A DNA stretch of 10,170 nt from DATFGK01 sp046712825 (GTDB lineage: Bacteria; Actinomycetota; AC-67), in the NCBI GenBank assembly GCA_046712825.1, contig JBKKCR010000156.1, forward strand, positions 1-10,170, given 5' to 3'. A program made the translations under genes and the position numbers. Shown piece after piece: positions 1 to 6,327 of the stretch. The first letter of the stretch is position 1, and each line of letters starts with the position of its first letter. Under the pieces are notes generated by a model. That model did not search any database and had not been told where the DNA came from. It saw only the letters and a program-made list of their open reading frames with translations.

Positions 1-63
1 CTGTCGACGCTCGGCGACCTCGAGGGAACGCTCAAGCTCCTGGGAGAGGTGGGGCTCCTCTAG
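1..63 (+). CDS. C-terminal end of a probable iron ABC transporter substrate-binding protein (partial)
   Basis: Reading frame 1 is open from the window edge to a TAG at 61-63 and gives 20 residues ending in LEGTLKLLGEVGLL. The stop shares its last base with the GTG of the downstream permease (TAGTG), which marks it as the gene just upstream in the same operon. In ferric-iron (FbpA/FutA-like) systems the binding protein usually comes first, and such proteins often end in a short helix of this kind. The function is inferred mainly from position, because 20 residues are too few to identify a family. The rest of the gene and the operon promoter lie outside the window. Confidence 0.55.
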   Translation: MSTLGDLEGTLKLLGEVGLL

Positions 64-1703
64 TGGAAGTACCCGTCGAGGCGGTACGCGCGTTCGAGGA
101 ACGCTCCGCTTCGGCCCGGGATCACCCGCTGCGGCGGCGGCCTCCTCCGCCGGCGGTACTACTGGGTGCGATCGCGGTCGCGCTCGTCGTGCTGATTCCG
201 ACCGCCTACCTCATCGTGCGCGCCTCCCAAGGGGGCGCGCGCGATCTCTTCGAGATCCTGACCGACGGCCGGACCCTCGCGCTGCTCGGCAGGACCGTTG
301 CGCTCGCCCTCGCGGTCACCGCAGGAGCCCTGGCGATCGGCGTGCCCCTCGCCTGGCTGACGACCCGGACCGATCTACCCGGCAGGCGCGCGTTCGCGGT
401 GCTGACCGCCCTGCCGCTTGTCATACCGACCTACGTCGGCGGCTACACGTTCATCGCGGCGCTCGGACCCAAGGGGATCGCGCAGGGACTCCTGGCGCCG
501 CTCGGCGTGGACCGCCTCCCTGAGTTCTACGGATTCTTCGGGGCGTGGCTCGTGCTCACGCTCTTCACCTACCCGTACGTGCTCCTTACCGTCCGCGCCG
601 CCGTCCGGCGGCTCGACCCCGCGCTCGAGGAAGCCGCGCGGGCGCTCGGGCGAAGCGACCGCGAGACGTTCCGGCGGATCGTCCTCCCGCAGCTCCGCCC
701 GGCGGCGACCGCCGGTGCGCTGCTCGTCGCTCTCTACACGATCCACGACTTCGGGGCGGTCTCGCTCCTGCGCTACGACACGTTCACACGAGCGATCTAC
801 ATCAGCTATCAGGGGTCCTTCGATCGGAACCGCGCCGCCGTTCTCTCGCTGGTGCTGGTCGCGCTCACGATGCTCGTCCTTGCGGTGGAGGCTCGCGGGC
901 GCGGACGCGCCGCGTACTACCGATCGCACGGGAGCGCTCCGCGCGAGCCTCGGATCCGTCGTCTCGGCCGTAGGCGATGGCCGGCGTTCGCGGCGTGCAC
1001 GGCCCTCGTCTCGGTCGCCCTCGCGCTCCCCGTTAGCGTCATCACCTACTGGCTGGTTCGGAGCGCCCGCGAGGGTGCCGGGATCGGTCGCACGCTCGGC
1101 GCGGCGCTGCACTCCTTCGAGGCGAGCGGACTCGCCGCGATCCTGGCCGTGGCGGCCGCCTGGCCGATCGCCGTGATGGCGGTGCGCTTCCCCGGACGGC
1201 TCGCCCGCGCGACCGAGCGCGCCTCGTTCACCGGCTACGCGCTCCCCGGCGTCGTCGTCGCGCTGTCGTTGGTCTTCTTCGGGATCCGTGCGGTACCGGC
1301 GCTGTACCAGACGCTCTTCATGCTCGTGTTCGCGTACATCGTGCTGTTCCTGCCGCAAGCGGGCGGCGCGCTCCGTGCGTCGCTGCTCCAGCTCAACCCG
1401 GCGTTGGAGGAAGCGTCTCATTCCCTCGGGGCGGGACGGTTACGTACCGTCCGCCGGGTGATCCTACCCCTGGTCCGTCCCGGGATCGCCGCCGGAGCAG
1501 CCCTCGTCTTCCTCACCGCGATGAAGGAACTGCCGGCCACCCTCTTGTTGGCACCGACCGGCTTCCGGACGCTCGCGACCGAAGTGTGGTCGGCCACGAA
1601 CGCGTCGTTCTTCGATCGCGCCGCACCGCCGGCCCTTGGGATCGTGCTGGCCTCATCGATCCCGCTGGCGGCCTTGATGATCCGGGAGCGACGCGCCCGA
1701 TGA
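63..1703 (+). CDS. fbpB: Iron(III)-type ABC transporter permease, two fused permease domains (FbpB family)
   Basis: Membrane channel of a ferric-iron-type importer, 546 aa, the usual size for FbpB, where both permease halves are on one chain. Two internally repeated BPD_transp_1 domains are visible, each with an EAA loop that contacts the ATPase: LDPALEEAARALG at about residues 184-196 and LNPALEEASHSLG at about 444-456, each followed by a similar RxVILPxxRP segment. About 12 hydrophobic helices are spread along the protein, after a cytoplasmic Arg/Pro-rich N-terminus of about 30 residues. The stretch LPLVIPTYVGGYTFIAALGP (residues 117-136) and the EFYGFFGAW segment fit FbpB/AfuB better than the similarly built thiamine permease ThiP, but substrate cannot be proved from sequence. 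The GTG start overlaps the preceding TAG by one base and has the purine-rich stretch GGGAGAGG upstream. The 3' end overlaps the ATPase gene by 4 bases (ATGA). Confidence 0.87.
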   Translation: MEVPVEAVRAFEERSASARDHPLRRRPPPPAVLLGAIAVALVVLIPTAYLIVRASQGGARDLFEILTDGRTLALLGRTVALALAVTAGALAIGVPLAWLTTRTDLPGRRAFAVLTALPLVIPTYVGGYTFIAALGPKGIAQGLLAPLGVDRLPEFYGFFGAWLVLTLFTYPYVLLTVRAAVRRLDPALEEAARALGRSDRETFRRIVLPQLRPAATAGALLVALYTIHDFGAVSLLRYDTFTRAIYISYQGSFDRNRAAVLSLVLVALTMLVLAVEARGRGRAAYYRSHGSAPREPRIRRLGRRRWPAFAACTALVSVALALPVSVITYWLVRSAREGAGIGRTLGAALHSFEASGLAAILAVAAAWPIAVMAVRFPGRLARATERASFTGYALPGVVVALSLVFFGIRAVPALYQTLFMLVFAYIVLFLPQAGGALRASLLQLNPALEEASHSLGAGRLRTVRRVILPLVRPGIAAGAALVFLTAMKELPATLLLAPTGFRTLATEVWSATNASFFDRAAPPALGIVLASSIPLAALMIRERRAR

Positions 1704-2833
1704 AGTCGACCACGAGGACGCGCCCCGCCGGTACGCTACCTCCCGTGACCGACCCAGACCTTGCCGTCCGGTGCACCGGCCTGACGAAGCGCTTCGGGTC
1801 GACGATCGCGGTGGACGGCGTGACTATCGCCGTTCAGCCCGGCGAGATCTTGGCCTTGCTCGGCCCGAGCGGCTGCGGGAAGACGACGTTCCTCCGTCTG
1901 GTCGCCGGGTTCGAGCGAGCCGACACCGGTCAGATCGAGCTCGCCGGACGGCCGGTCGTCGGGGATCACGTATTCGTCCCGCCCGAGCGCCGGCGGGTCG
2001 GGTTCGTCTTCCAGGACTACGCGCTCTTCCCGCATCTGTCGGTCATGGGCAACGTCGGCTTCGGCGTCGAGCGCAACGGCCGAGCCGAGCGGGTCGGCGC
2101 GACGCTCTCGCTCGTCGGTCTGGGGGGCCTCGGGGACCGTTACCCGCACGAGCTCTCCGGCGGGCAGCAGCAACGCGTTGCGCTCGCGCGCGCGCTCGCG
2201 CCGGGCCCGGCGATCGTCCTCCTCGACGAGCCGTTCTCTAATCTCGACGCGGATCTTCGCGAGCGCGTCCGCGGAGAGGTGCGGACGATCTTGCGGACGA
2301 CCGGCACGAGCGCGGTCTTCGTGACGCACGATCAGGAAGAGGCGTTCGACATCGCCGACCGGATCGCCGTCATGAACGAAGGAAGGATCGAGCAGCTCGG
2401 AAGGCCGGAAGAGATCTACCACACGCCGGAGACGCGATTCGTGGCCGACTTCGTCGGCGACGCCGATTTCTTGCCGGCTGAGGTCACGGCCGAAGAGCTC
2501 GTGACGGAGCTCGGCGCCTATCCGATGAACGGGGTCGACGTCGAGCCGGGTCCGGTCGAGATCATGCTCCGCCCGGAGGACATCAGGCTCGTCCGTACCC
2601 GGGATCGGAGCGCGCCCGAAGTCGTCGGCCGGAGATTCAAAGGGGTGCTCAGCCTCTCGACCGTCCGCCTGCAGACCGGTCGCGTCATCACCGGCGCTCA
2701 CTCGTCGCAGGAGATCTTCACCCCGGGTGAGCGCGTCGACATCCGGTTCCGGCCCGACCACCTGGTGCTCTTCCGCGGCGACCGCCGCGTCGCGTGGGTC
2801 CCGGCCAGGGTCAAGACCGGCACCGACCGCTAG
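1700..2833 (+). CDS. fbpC: Iron(III)-type ABC transporter ATP-binding protein with C-terminal TOBE region (FbpC family)
   Basis: ATPase that drives the adjacent permease from the cytoplasmic face, 377 aa. All nucleotide-binding motifs are present: Walker A GPSGCGKT (55-62), Q-loop FQDYALFPH with Q105, signature LSGGQ (152-156), Walker B IVLLDEP (172-178) and the switch histidine H210 in VTHDQEEA. The C-terminal third, including EIMLRPEDIRLV, is typical of the TOBE regulatory/assembly region found in FbpC, PotA, MalK and CysA types. The ATG at 1700 gives a 4-base ATGA overlap with the permease stop and follows a GGGAG at 1684-1688. The frame stays open further upstream, but that would lie inside fbpB. 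A GTG at 1745 is a possible shorter start (MTDPDLAVRC) that begins closer to the conserved domain but lacks a good ribosome binding site. Iron as substrate is inferred from the FbpB-like partner. Confidence 0.86.
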   Translation: MKSTTRTRPAGTLPPVTDPDLAVRCTGLTKRFGSTIAVDGVTIAVQPGEILALLGPSGCGKTTFLRLVAGFERADTGQIELAGRPVVGDHVFVPPERRRVGFVFQDYALFPHLSVMGNVGFGVERNGRAERVGATLSLVGLGGLGDRYPHELSGGQQQRVALARALAPGPAIVLLDEPFSNLDADLRERVRGEVRTILRTTGTSAVFVTHDQEEAFDIADRIAVMNEGRIEQLGRPEEIYHTPETRFVADFVGDADFLPAEVTAEELVTELGAYPMNGVDVEPGPVEIMLRPEDIRLVRTRDRSAPEVVGRRFKGVLSLSTVRLQTGRVITGAHSSQEIFTPGERVDIRFRPDHLVLFRGDRRVAWVPARVKTGTDR

Positions 2834-2843
2834 CGCGGCTTTT

Positions 2844-3317
2844 CTACGCGGGGTCGACCGGCCTCACCATGCGCTCGACCCACGGCACGAACCCCGCCGC
2901 CCGCCAGAATCCGCGGCTCGCCTCGTTCCCGACGAACACGGCGGCGATCATCGACGGCACCCCTCGGGCGCGAGCCCACTCTCCGGCGGCGTCGACCAGG
3001 AGCTTGCCGATGCCCGATCCCCGGCGGTCCGGGCGAGCTACGACGCGGCTGAGCTCGACGGCCCGTTCGCTGCTCATCCGTGAAGGGTGCTCGAGGTGGA
3101 CGAGCACCATCCCCGCAGGCATCCCGTCGTCGTCCACGACCAGCAAGACGTCGGCGTCCGCCGAGGCAACGGCATCGCGAAAGGAGGCCGCGATGCGCTG
3201 AGCGGCGTCCTCGACCGGCGGGAAGAACCGGAAGCTGCCCTGAGCTTCCTCGAGATCGCGCCAGAGAGCGAGCAAGACGTCCATGTCGTCGAGGGTCGCG
3301 GGCCGCACGCTCGGCAC
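2844..3317 (-). CDS. GNAT family N-acetyltransferase
   Basis: Small acetyl-CoA-dependent acetyltransferase, 157 aa, a normal single-domain GNAT length. The acetyl-CoA pyrophosphate-binding motif A is clear in VVARPDRRGSGIGKLLV (about 92-108), with the R-x-x-G-x-G pattern at R99-G102-G104. Motif B follows as NEASRGFWRAAGF (131-143). The N-terminus VRPATLDDMDVLLALW is the usual first strand and helix. The GTG at 3317 is chosen because the protein then begins right before the domain. A longer frame up to 3389 adds 24 residues without domain character. No Shine-Dalgarno is seen at 3317, but a TANNNT -10 box lies 6 bases upstream, as in leaderless genes. The acceptor substrate is unknown and the neighbours give no clue. 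The stop lies only 10 bases from the converging fbpC stop, so the two transcripts probably overlap. Confidence 0.85.
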   Translation of the reverse strand: MPSVRPATLDDMDVLLALWRDLEEAQGSFRFFPPVEDAAQRIAASFRDAVASADADVLLVVDDDGMPAGMVLVHLEHPSRMSSERAVELSRVVARPDRRGSGIGKLLVDAAGEWARARGVPSMIAAVFVGNEASRGFWRAAGFVPWVERMVRPVDPA

Positions 3318-3323
3318 GCCGGC

Positions 3324-3329
3324 AGGATA
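3324..3329 (-). promoter_or_regulatory. Candidate -10 box for leaderless transcription of the GNAT gene
   Basis: On the minus strand TATCCT lies exactly 6 bases before the GTG start at 3317, matching the TANNNT-plus-6/7 arrangement common for leaderless genes in Actinobacteria. No convincing -35 hexamer is visible about 17 bases further upstream. The start codon has no ribosome binding site, which agrees with a leaderless reading. The call rests on position and a loose consensus only. Confidence 0.4.
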
Positions 3330-3333
3330 GCCT

Positions 3334-3415
3334 GAAAACGGAAAGAGCCCGGGCCCCTTTGGCCGTCCTCGCGCCTTCCCCAAACGCAAGACCGGCTTAC
3401 TCGGTACCCGGGCTC
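3334..3415 (-). terminator. Inverted repeat followed by a T-rich run, possible terminator
   Basis: Read on the minus strand, GAGCCCGGG (3415-3407) is complementary to CCCGGGCTC (3353-3345), a 9-base perfect stem with a loop of 53 bases. The 3' arm is followed at once by TTTCCGTTTTC (3344-3334). A shorter alternative hairpin of AAAGGG with CTCTTT can form at the 3' end and excludes the long stem. The element could end the transcript of the amino acid transporter operon before the GNAT gene. The large loop and interrupted T-run make it a weak intrinsic terminator. I do not recognise a riboswitch class in it. Confidence 0.3.
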
Positions 3416-3436
3416 ATCTCGGGCCGTTTGATTTAC

Positions 3437-3538
3437 AACGACCGGCGGCGACGCTAACAGGGCGCCGACGGGCGCGTCAAACTGGGGAAACCGCATCGCG
3501 ACAACATGCGCGACCCGAAGTCAAATCGGCCGGTCGTT
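3437..3538 (-). other. Possible folded RNA element after the PAAT operon, closed by a 10-bp inverted repeat
   Basis: AACGACCGGC at 3437-3446 and GCCGGTCGTT at 3529-3538 are perfect complements and would close a 102-base domain. Inside are two small hairpins: GCGCC/GGCGC with a 4-base loop (3462-3475) and CGCAT/ATGCG with a 9-base loop (3492-3510). The closing helix begins just after the stop codon of the PAAT ATPase. This could be a 3' structure that protects or ends the operon mRNA. Strand is assigned from the neighbouring gene. No T-run follows, so it is not a classical intrinsic terminator, and chance pairing in GC-rich DNA is possible. Confidence 0.25.
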
Positions 3539-3539
3539 A

Positions 3540-4274
3540 TCACAGGATCTTTCCCATGAACGCCTGCGTTCGCACGTGCTGCGGATTCGACAGAAGCGTG
3601 CCGGGATGTCCTTCCTCGACGATGCGGCCCTCGTCCATGAAGATCATGCGGTCGCCGACCTCGCGCGCGAATCCCATCTCGTGCGTGACGACGGCCATCG
3701 TCATCCCCTCGGACGCGAGGCGCTTGATCACGTCGAGCACTTCCTTGACGAGTTCCGGATCGAGCGCCGACGTGACCTCGTCGAACAGCATCACTTTGGG
3801 CGACATGGCGAGCGCGCGCGCGATCGCGACGCGCTGCTGCTGCCCGCCGGAGAGCTGCGACGGGTAGTAGTCGATGCGATCGGCGAGCCCGACGTGCCCG
3901 AGCTCGCGTACGCCGATCTCGCGGGCCTGCTCTGCAGGCAGACGGAGCACTTTCTCGAGCGCGAGCGTGACGTTGCCGAGCGCGGTCTTGTGCGGGAAAA
4001 GGTTGAATTGTTGGAAGACCGTGCCGACCTCGCGGCGGACCTTGTTCACGTCCACACGCGGGTCGGTGATGTCGATCCCCTCGACAAACACCCTGCCCTC
4101 GGTGGGCTCTTCGAGCCGATTGATGCACTTGAGTAGCGTGCTTTTCCCGCAGCCCGACGGCCCGATCACGACGAGCACTTCCTTGGGCGCGATAGAGAGA
4201 TCGATCCCCTTGAGAACGTGAAGAGGCCCGAACCTCTTGTGGAGGCCCTCGAGCCGGATAATCGGCTCGGGCAT
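3540..4274 (-). CDS. Polar amino acid ABC transporter ATP-binding protein (GlnQ/HisP family)
   Basis: ATPase of a PAAT-family amino acid importer, 244 aa, the usual size for GlnQ-like proteins. Visible motifs in order: Walker A GPSGCGKST (39-46 plus T), Q-loop VFQQFNLFPHKTA with Q88, signature LSGGQ (141-145), Walker B VMLFDEVTSALDP (161-173, catalytic E166) and switch histidine H198 in VTHEMGFAREV. The DEVTSALDP and THEMGFAREVGDR stretches are characteristic of amino acid ATPases of this family and separate it from the iron and Liv ATPases elsewhere in the window. The ATG shares one base with the stop of the permease gene upstream (TGATG), so translation is probably coupled. It is the last gene of the minus-strand amino acid transporter run. 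Glutamine, glutamate, arginine or histidine specificity cannot be told from an ATPase. Confidence 0.93.
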   Translation of the reverse strand: MPEPIIRLEGLHKRFGPLHVLKGIDLSIAPKEVLVVIGPSGCGKSTLLKCINRLEEPTEGRVFVEGIDITDPRVDVNKVRREVGTVFQQFNLFPHKTALGNVTLALEKVLRLPAEQAREIGVRELGHVGLADRIDYYPSQLSGGQQQRVAIARALAMSPKVMLFDEVTSALDPELVKEVLDVIKRLASEGMTMAVVTHEMGFAREVGDRMIFMDEGRIVEEGHPGTLLSNPQHVRTQAFMGKIL

Positions 4275-5335
4275 CAGCTGCTCGTCCGACCCGATGAGCG
4301 CAAGACGCGAACGCGGATGGCCAACTCCTGTACGCCGGAAAAGCGCCGCTCCAGGCGGCTCACGACACGGATCAACGGCAGGGTGATCACGAGGTACGCG
4401 ATCGAAGCCGCCATGAACGGCGTCGCCGAGAACGTCGACGACGACAGTTGCCGAGCGGCGCCGAGCAACTCGCGTTGTGAGAGCGTGAAGCCGATGATGA
4501 TGAGGAGCGACGTGTCCTTCACCAGCGCGATGAATTCGTTCGTGAGAGGCGGGATCACCTTGCGGACAGCTTGCGGTATCACGACGTGAACCATCGACGT
4601 CGCGTACGGCATGCCGAGGCTCCGTGCCGCGTCCATCTGTCCCTTGTCGACCGCTTGGATGCCGGCTCGGAAGATCTCCGCGACGTAGGCGGAACTATTT
4701 ATGGTTAAAGCGACGATGCCGAGGCCGAATGTTGCGCGGATCCCCACGAACGTCGGGCCGAAGTAGATCAACATGATGAGCATGAGCAGGGGAAGCCCGC
4801 GAACGACGTCGACATAGATCGTTGCCGGGATCCGTAGCCGGCGTCGTTTCGAGATCACGAGCATGGCCACGAAGAGGCCGAGAACGATGGCGAAGGCTTG
4901 CGCGGTGACCGCGTACTTGATCGTGTTCACCCCCGCCTTCAGGATGTCTCTCCAGATCGCCGCCAAGACCTCTCTGTCGAAGTACGCGAAGCCGAACTCC
5001 CTCAGCTCGATTCCGGACTGCACCGCGCCGTGCACGAAGCCTGTCGATGCTCCGGCGACGCCGAGCACCGCGCCGAGCGTGGCTAGTCGTTTCCCCCGGA
5101 CTCCGAACGCTGAGACGTGATAAAGGCCGGCGAGCGAGACGAGAAAGGCAGCGCCGCCAAGCGGAACCGAGATCGCCCGGCTGGGCAGGGTGGCGTGTCC
5201 TAAGGCATCGACGACCACCGCGATACCGCTATACGCCGCCGCCGCCGCGCCCAGGATCACCCCCATTACGGCCCACCGGCTGGTCGCCCCCTGCTCGGGC
5301 GCGAACGGCCCGAGGTCAAGCGCTTGGGTCGCCAT
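4274..5335 (-). CDS. Polar amino acid ABC transporter permease with an extra N-terminal membrane region
   Basis: Membrane channel of the PAAT importer, 353 aa. Residues about 125-335 form a standard HisM/GlnP permease domain: AGVNTIKYAVTAQAFAIVLG at the start, the DVVRGLPLLMLIM segment, and the EAA loop AEIFRAGIQAVDKGQMDAAR (219-238) followed by SLGMPY, which docks on the ATPase. Family members are usually about 215-280 aa. The extra length lies at the N-terminus, where about three hydrophobic helices (roughly 21-45, 55-78 and 84-106) precede the domain. Two ATG codons lie in tandem at 5341 and 5335. The second has the Shine-Dalgarno AGGAGG at an ideal 6-base distance, while the first touches it, so 5335 is chosen. 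The frame runs on into the binding-protein gene without a better start. Only one permease gene is present, so the channel is probably a homodimer. The gene follows the binding protein across a hairpin and overlaps the ATPase gene by one base. Confidence 0.9.
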   Translation of the reverse strand: MATQALDLGPFAPEQGATSRWAVMGVILGAAAAAYSGIAVVVDALGHATLPSRAISVPLGGAAFLVSLAGLYHVSAFGVRGKRLATLGAVLGVAGASTGFVHGAVQSGIELREFGFAYFDREVLAAIWRDILKAGVNTIKYAVTAQAFAIVLGLFVAMLVISKRRRLRIPATIYVDVVRGLPLLMLIMLIYFGPTFVGIRATFGLGIVALTINSSAYVAEIFRAGIQAVDKGQMDAARSLGMPYATSMVHVVIPQAVRKVIPPLTNEFIALVKDTSLLIIIGFTLSQRELLGAARQLSSSTFSATPFMAASIAYLVITLPLIRVVSRLERRFSGVQELAIRVRVLRSSGRTSS

Positions 5336-5341
5336 CCACAT

Positions 5342-5347
5342 CCTCCT
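5342..5347 (-). promoter_or_regulatory. Ribosome binding site of the PAAT permease
   Basis: AGGAGG on the minus strand lies 6 bases from the ATG at 5335 and directly abuts the ATG at 5341. Its spacing decides the start in favour of 5335. It begins 5 bases after the end of the intercistronic hairpin stem, close enough for the hairpin to influence ribosome access. Confidence 0.75.
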
Positions 5348-5352
5348 CACGA

Positions 5353-5383
5353 CGAAGGGCCTGCCCCACCGGCAGGCCCTTCG
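5353..5383 (-). terminator. Strong intercistronic hairpin between PAAT binding protein and permease
   Basis: CGAAGGGCCTGCC (5353-5365) and GGCAGGCCCTTCG (5371-5383) form a perfect 13-bp stem with a 5-base loop. It lies 11 bases after the binding-protein stop and just before the permease ribosome binding site. No T-run follows on the minus strand, so full termination is unlikely. An mRNA-stabilising or partial-termination role, giving more binding protein than permease, is the usual explanation for hairpins in this position and is inferred here. It shares the core GAAGGGCC and its complement with the hairpin at 9974-10003. Confidence 0.7.
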
Positions 5384-5394
5384 CGTCACCTTCC

Positions 5395-6300
5395 TTACTG
5401 GATCGGAACGGTGAACGGCACGTCGGTCTTGAACCACCTCTTGTAGATCGTGGCGTATGTGCCGTCCTTCATCATCGCTTCCAGCGCGCCGTCGATCGCC
5501 GCGCGGAGGTCGGGCTTCTCCTTCGAGATCGCGAACCCGTACTTCTCGTTCGTCTCGAGGACCTGGACCACCTTGAGCGCCGATCGCAGAGCGATGATGC
5601 CTTCGGAAGCCGGCCGGTCGTTGATCACGGACTGCACCCCGCCGGCGACCAGATCATCGAACGCGAGAACGGTCGTGTCGAACCGCTTGACCTCCTTCGC
5701 CTTCCCCTGCTTGACGATCGCGTCGGCACAATCGGCGCCGGTGGTGCCGTCCTGTACGCCGATCGTCGTCCCGGCGAGGTCGTCGATCGTCTTGATGTTC
5801 GGCGTCTTGGTAGTGTTGATGGCCAGCGACAGGTTCGCCTCGAAGTACGGGATCGTGAAGTCGACCGTCTTCTTCCGCTCTTCCTTGATCGTGATAGCGG
5901 CGACACCGATGTCGAACGTGCCGCGCGGGATCGACTGTGTGAACAGCGCGGCGAAGTCGGTCGTCGTCGATTTCGCGGTCAGCCCAAGACGCTTCGCGAC
6001 CTCCTTGTAGAGATCGACGTCGAAGCCGACCGGTTCGGACGCGCCGGCGGGGATCTCCTCGAACGGCGGGAACGCGTTGTCGGAGCCGACGCTCAACTCT
6101 CCTTGCTTGGCGAGCTGGGTCTTGTAGTCAACGCCCTTGGGTGCCGTCGGCGTCTGCGAGCCGGCGTTGTTAATGCAATCGTTAACGGTGACGGTCGGAA
6201 CCGTCACGCTCGCCTTTGGCGTCACCGTCGGTTCATCCTTGGCACACGCCGACAAGATCAGCATCCCCACGACGGCCAGCAGATACAGGTTCTTCCTCAC
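5395..6300 (-). CDS. Polar amino acid ABC transporter substrate-binding lipoprotein (SBP family 3)
   Basis: Extracytoplasmic receptor that delivers an amino acid to the PAAT permease, 301 aa. The N-terminus is a lipoprotein signal: basic MRKN, a hydrophobic stretch, and lipobox LSAC with the lipidated cysteine at C19. A Thr/Val/Pro-rich linker (about 22-58) leads to the SBP_bac_3 domain from about residue 67. The domain is recognised by GELSVGSDNAFPPFEE, GFDVDLYKEVAKRLG (92-106), the ITIKEERKKTVDFTIPYF stretch (136-153, with R142 in the place that normally grips the ligand carboxylate), and a C-terminal DGTYATIYKRWF repeat-like end. Two cysteines, C42 in the linker and C191 in the second lobe, could pair. 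The start is GTG with GGAGGGAGG five bases upstream. It follows livF by 27 bases, so it is probably cotranscribed with the Liv genes. Exact ligand is unknown. Confidence 0.93.
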   Translation of the reverse strand: MRKNLYLLAVVGMLILSACAKDEPTVTPKASVTVPTVTVNDCINNAGSQTPTAPKGVDYKTQLAKQGELSVGSDNAFPPFEEIPAGASEPVGFDVDLYKEVAKRLGLTAKSTTTDFAALFTQSIPRGTFDIGVAAITIKEERKKTVDFTIPYFEANLSLAINTTKTPNIKTIDDLAGTTIGVQDGTTGADCADAIVKQGKAKEVKRFDTTVLAFDDLVAGGVQSVINDRPASEGIIALRSALKVVQVLETNEKYGFAISKEKPDLRAAIDGALEAMMKDGTYATIYKRWFKTDVPFTVPIQ

Positions 6301-6305
6301 GTTTG

Positions 6306-6314
6306 CCTCCCTCC
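6306..6314 (-). promoter_or_regulatory. Ribosome binding site of the PAAT binding-protein gene
   Basis: GGAGGGAGG on the minus strand lies 5 bases before the GTG at 6300. It is one of the strongest ribosome binding sites in the window, which agrees with the high output expected for a binding protein, and it fixes the GTG as the start. It occupies most of the 27-base gap after livF, leaving no room for a separate promoter or terminator there. Confidence 0.8.
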
Positions 6315-6327
6315 GGTTCCCACGGGC

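Noticed and set aside
375..1421. A 348-codon minus-strand frame opposite fbpB
   Set aside because: The low-complexity Arg/Glu/Asp-rich translation is the antisense image of a GC-rich membrane protein gene with two clear permease domains on the plus strand.
1736..2761. A 341-codon minus-strand frame opposite fbpC
   Set aside because: It is antisense to an ATPase with every expected motif, and its translation has no recognisable domain.
2827..2843. Tiny hairpin CCGC-TAGC-GCGG followed by CTTTT at the end of fbpC
   Set aside because: The stem has only 4 base pairs and includes the stop codon. It is too weak to call a terminator, although a T-run follows it. The 10-base gap to the converging GNAT stop holds nothing else.
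3080..3457. Plus-strand frame opposite the GNAT gene running into the non-coding stretch
   Set aside because: It is a very Arg/Pro-rich translation with no domain, antisense to a clear GNAT domain.
5336..5437. Longer start for the PAAT permease, through GTG at 5389 or the frame start at 5437
   Set aside because: These starts would translate the hairpin into an Arg-rich stretch and overlap or abut the binding-protein gene, without a properly spaced ribosome binding site. AGGAGG with 6-base spacing supports 5335.
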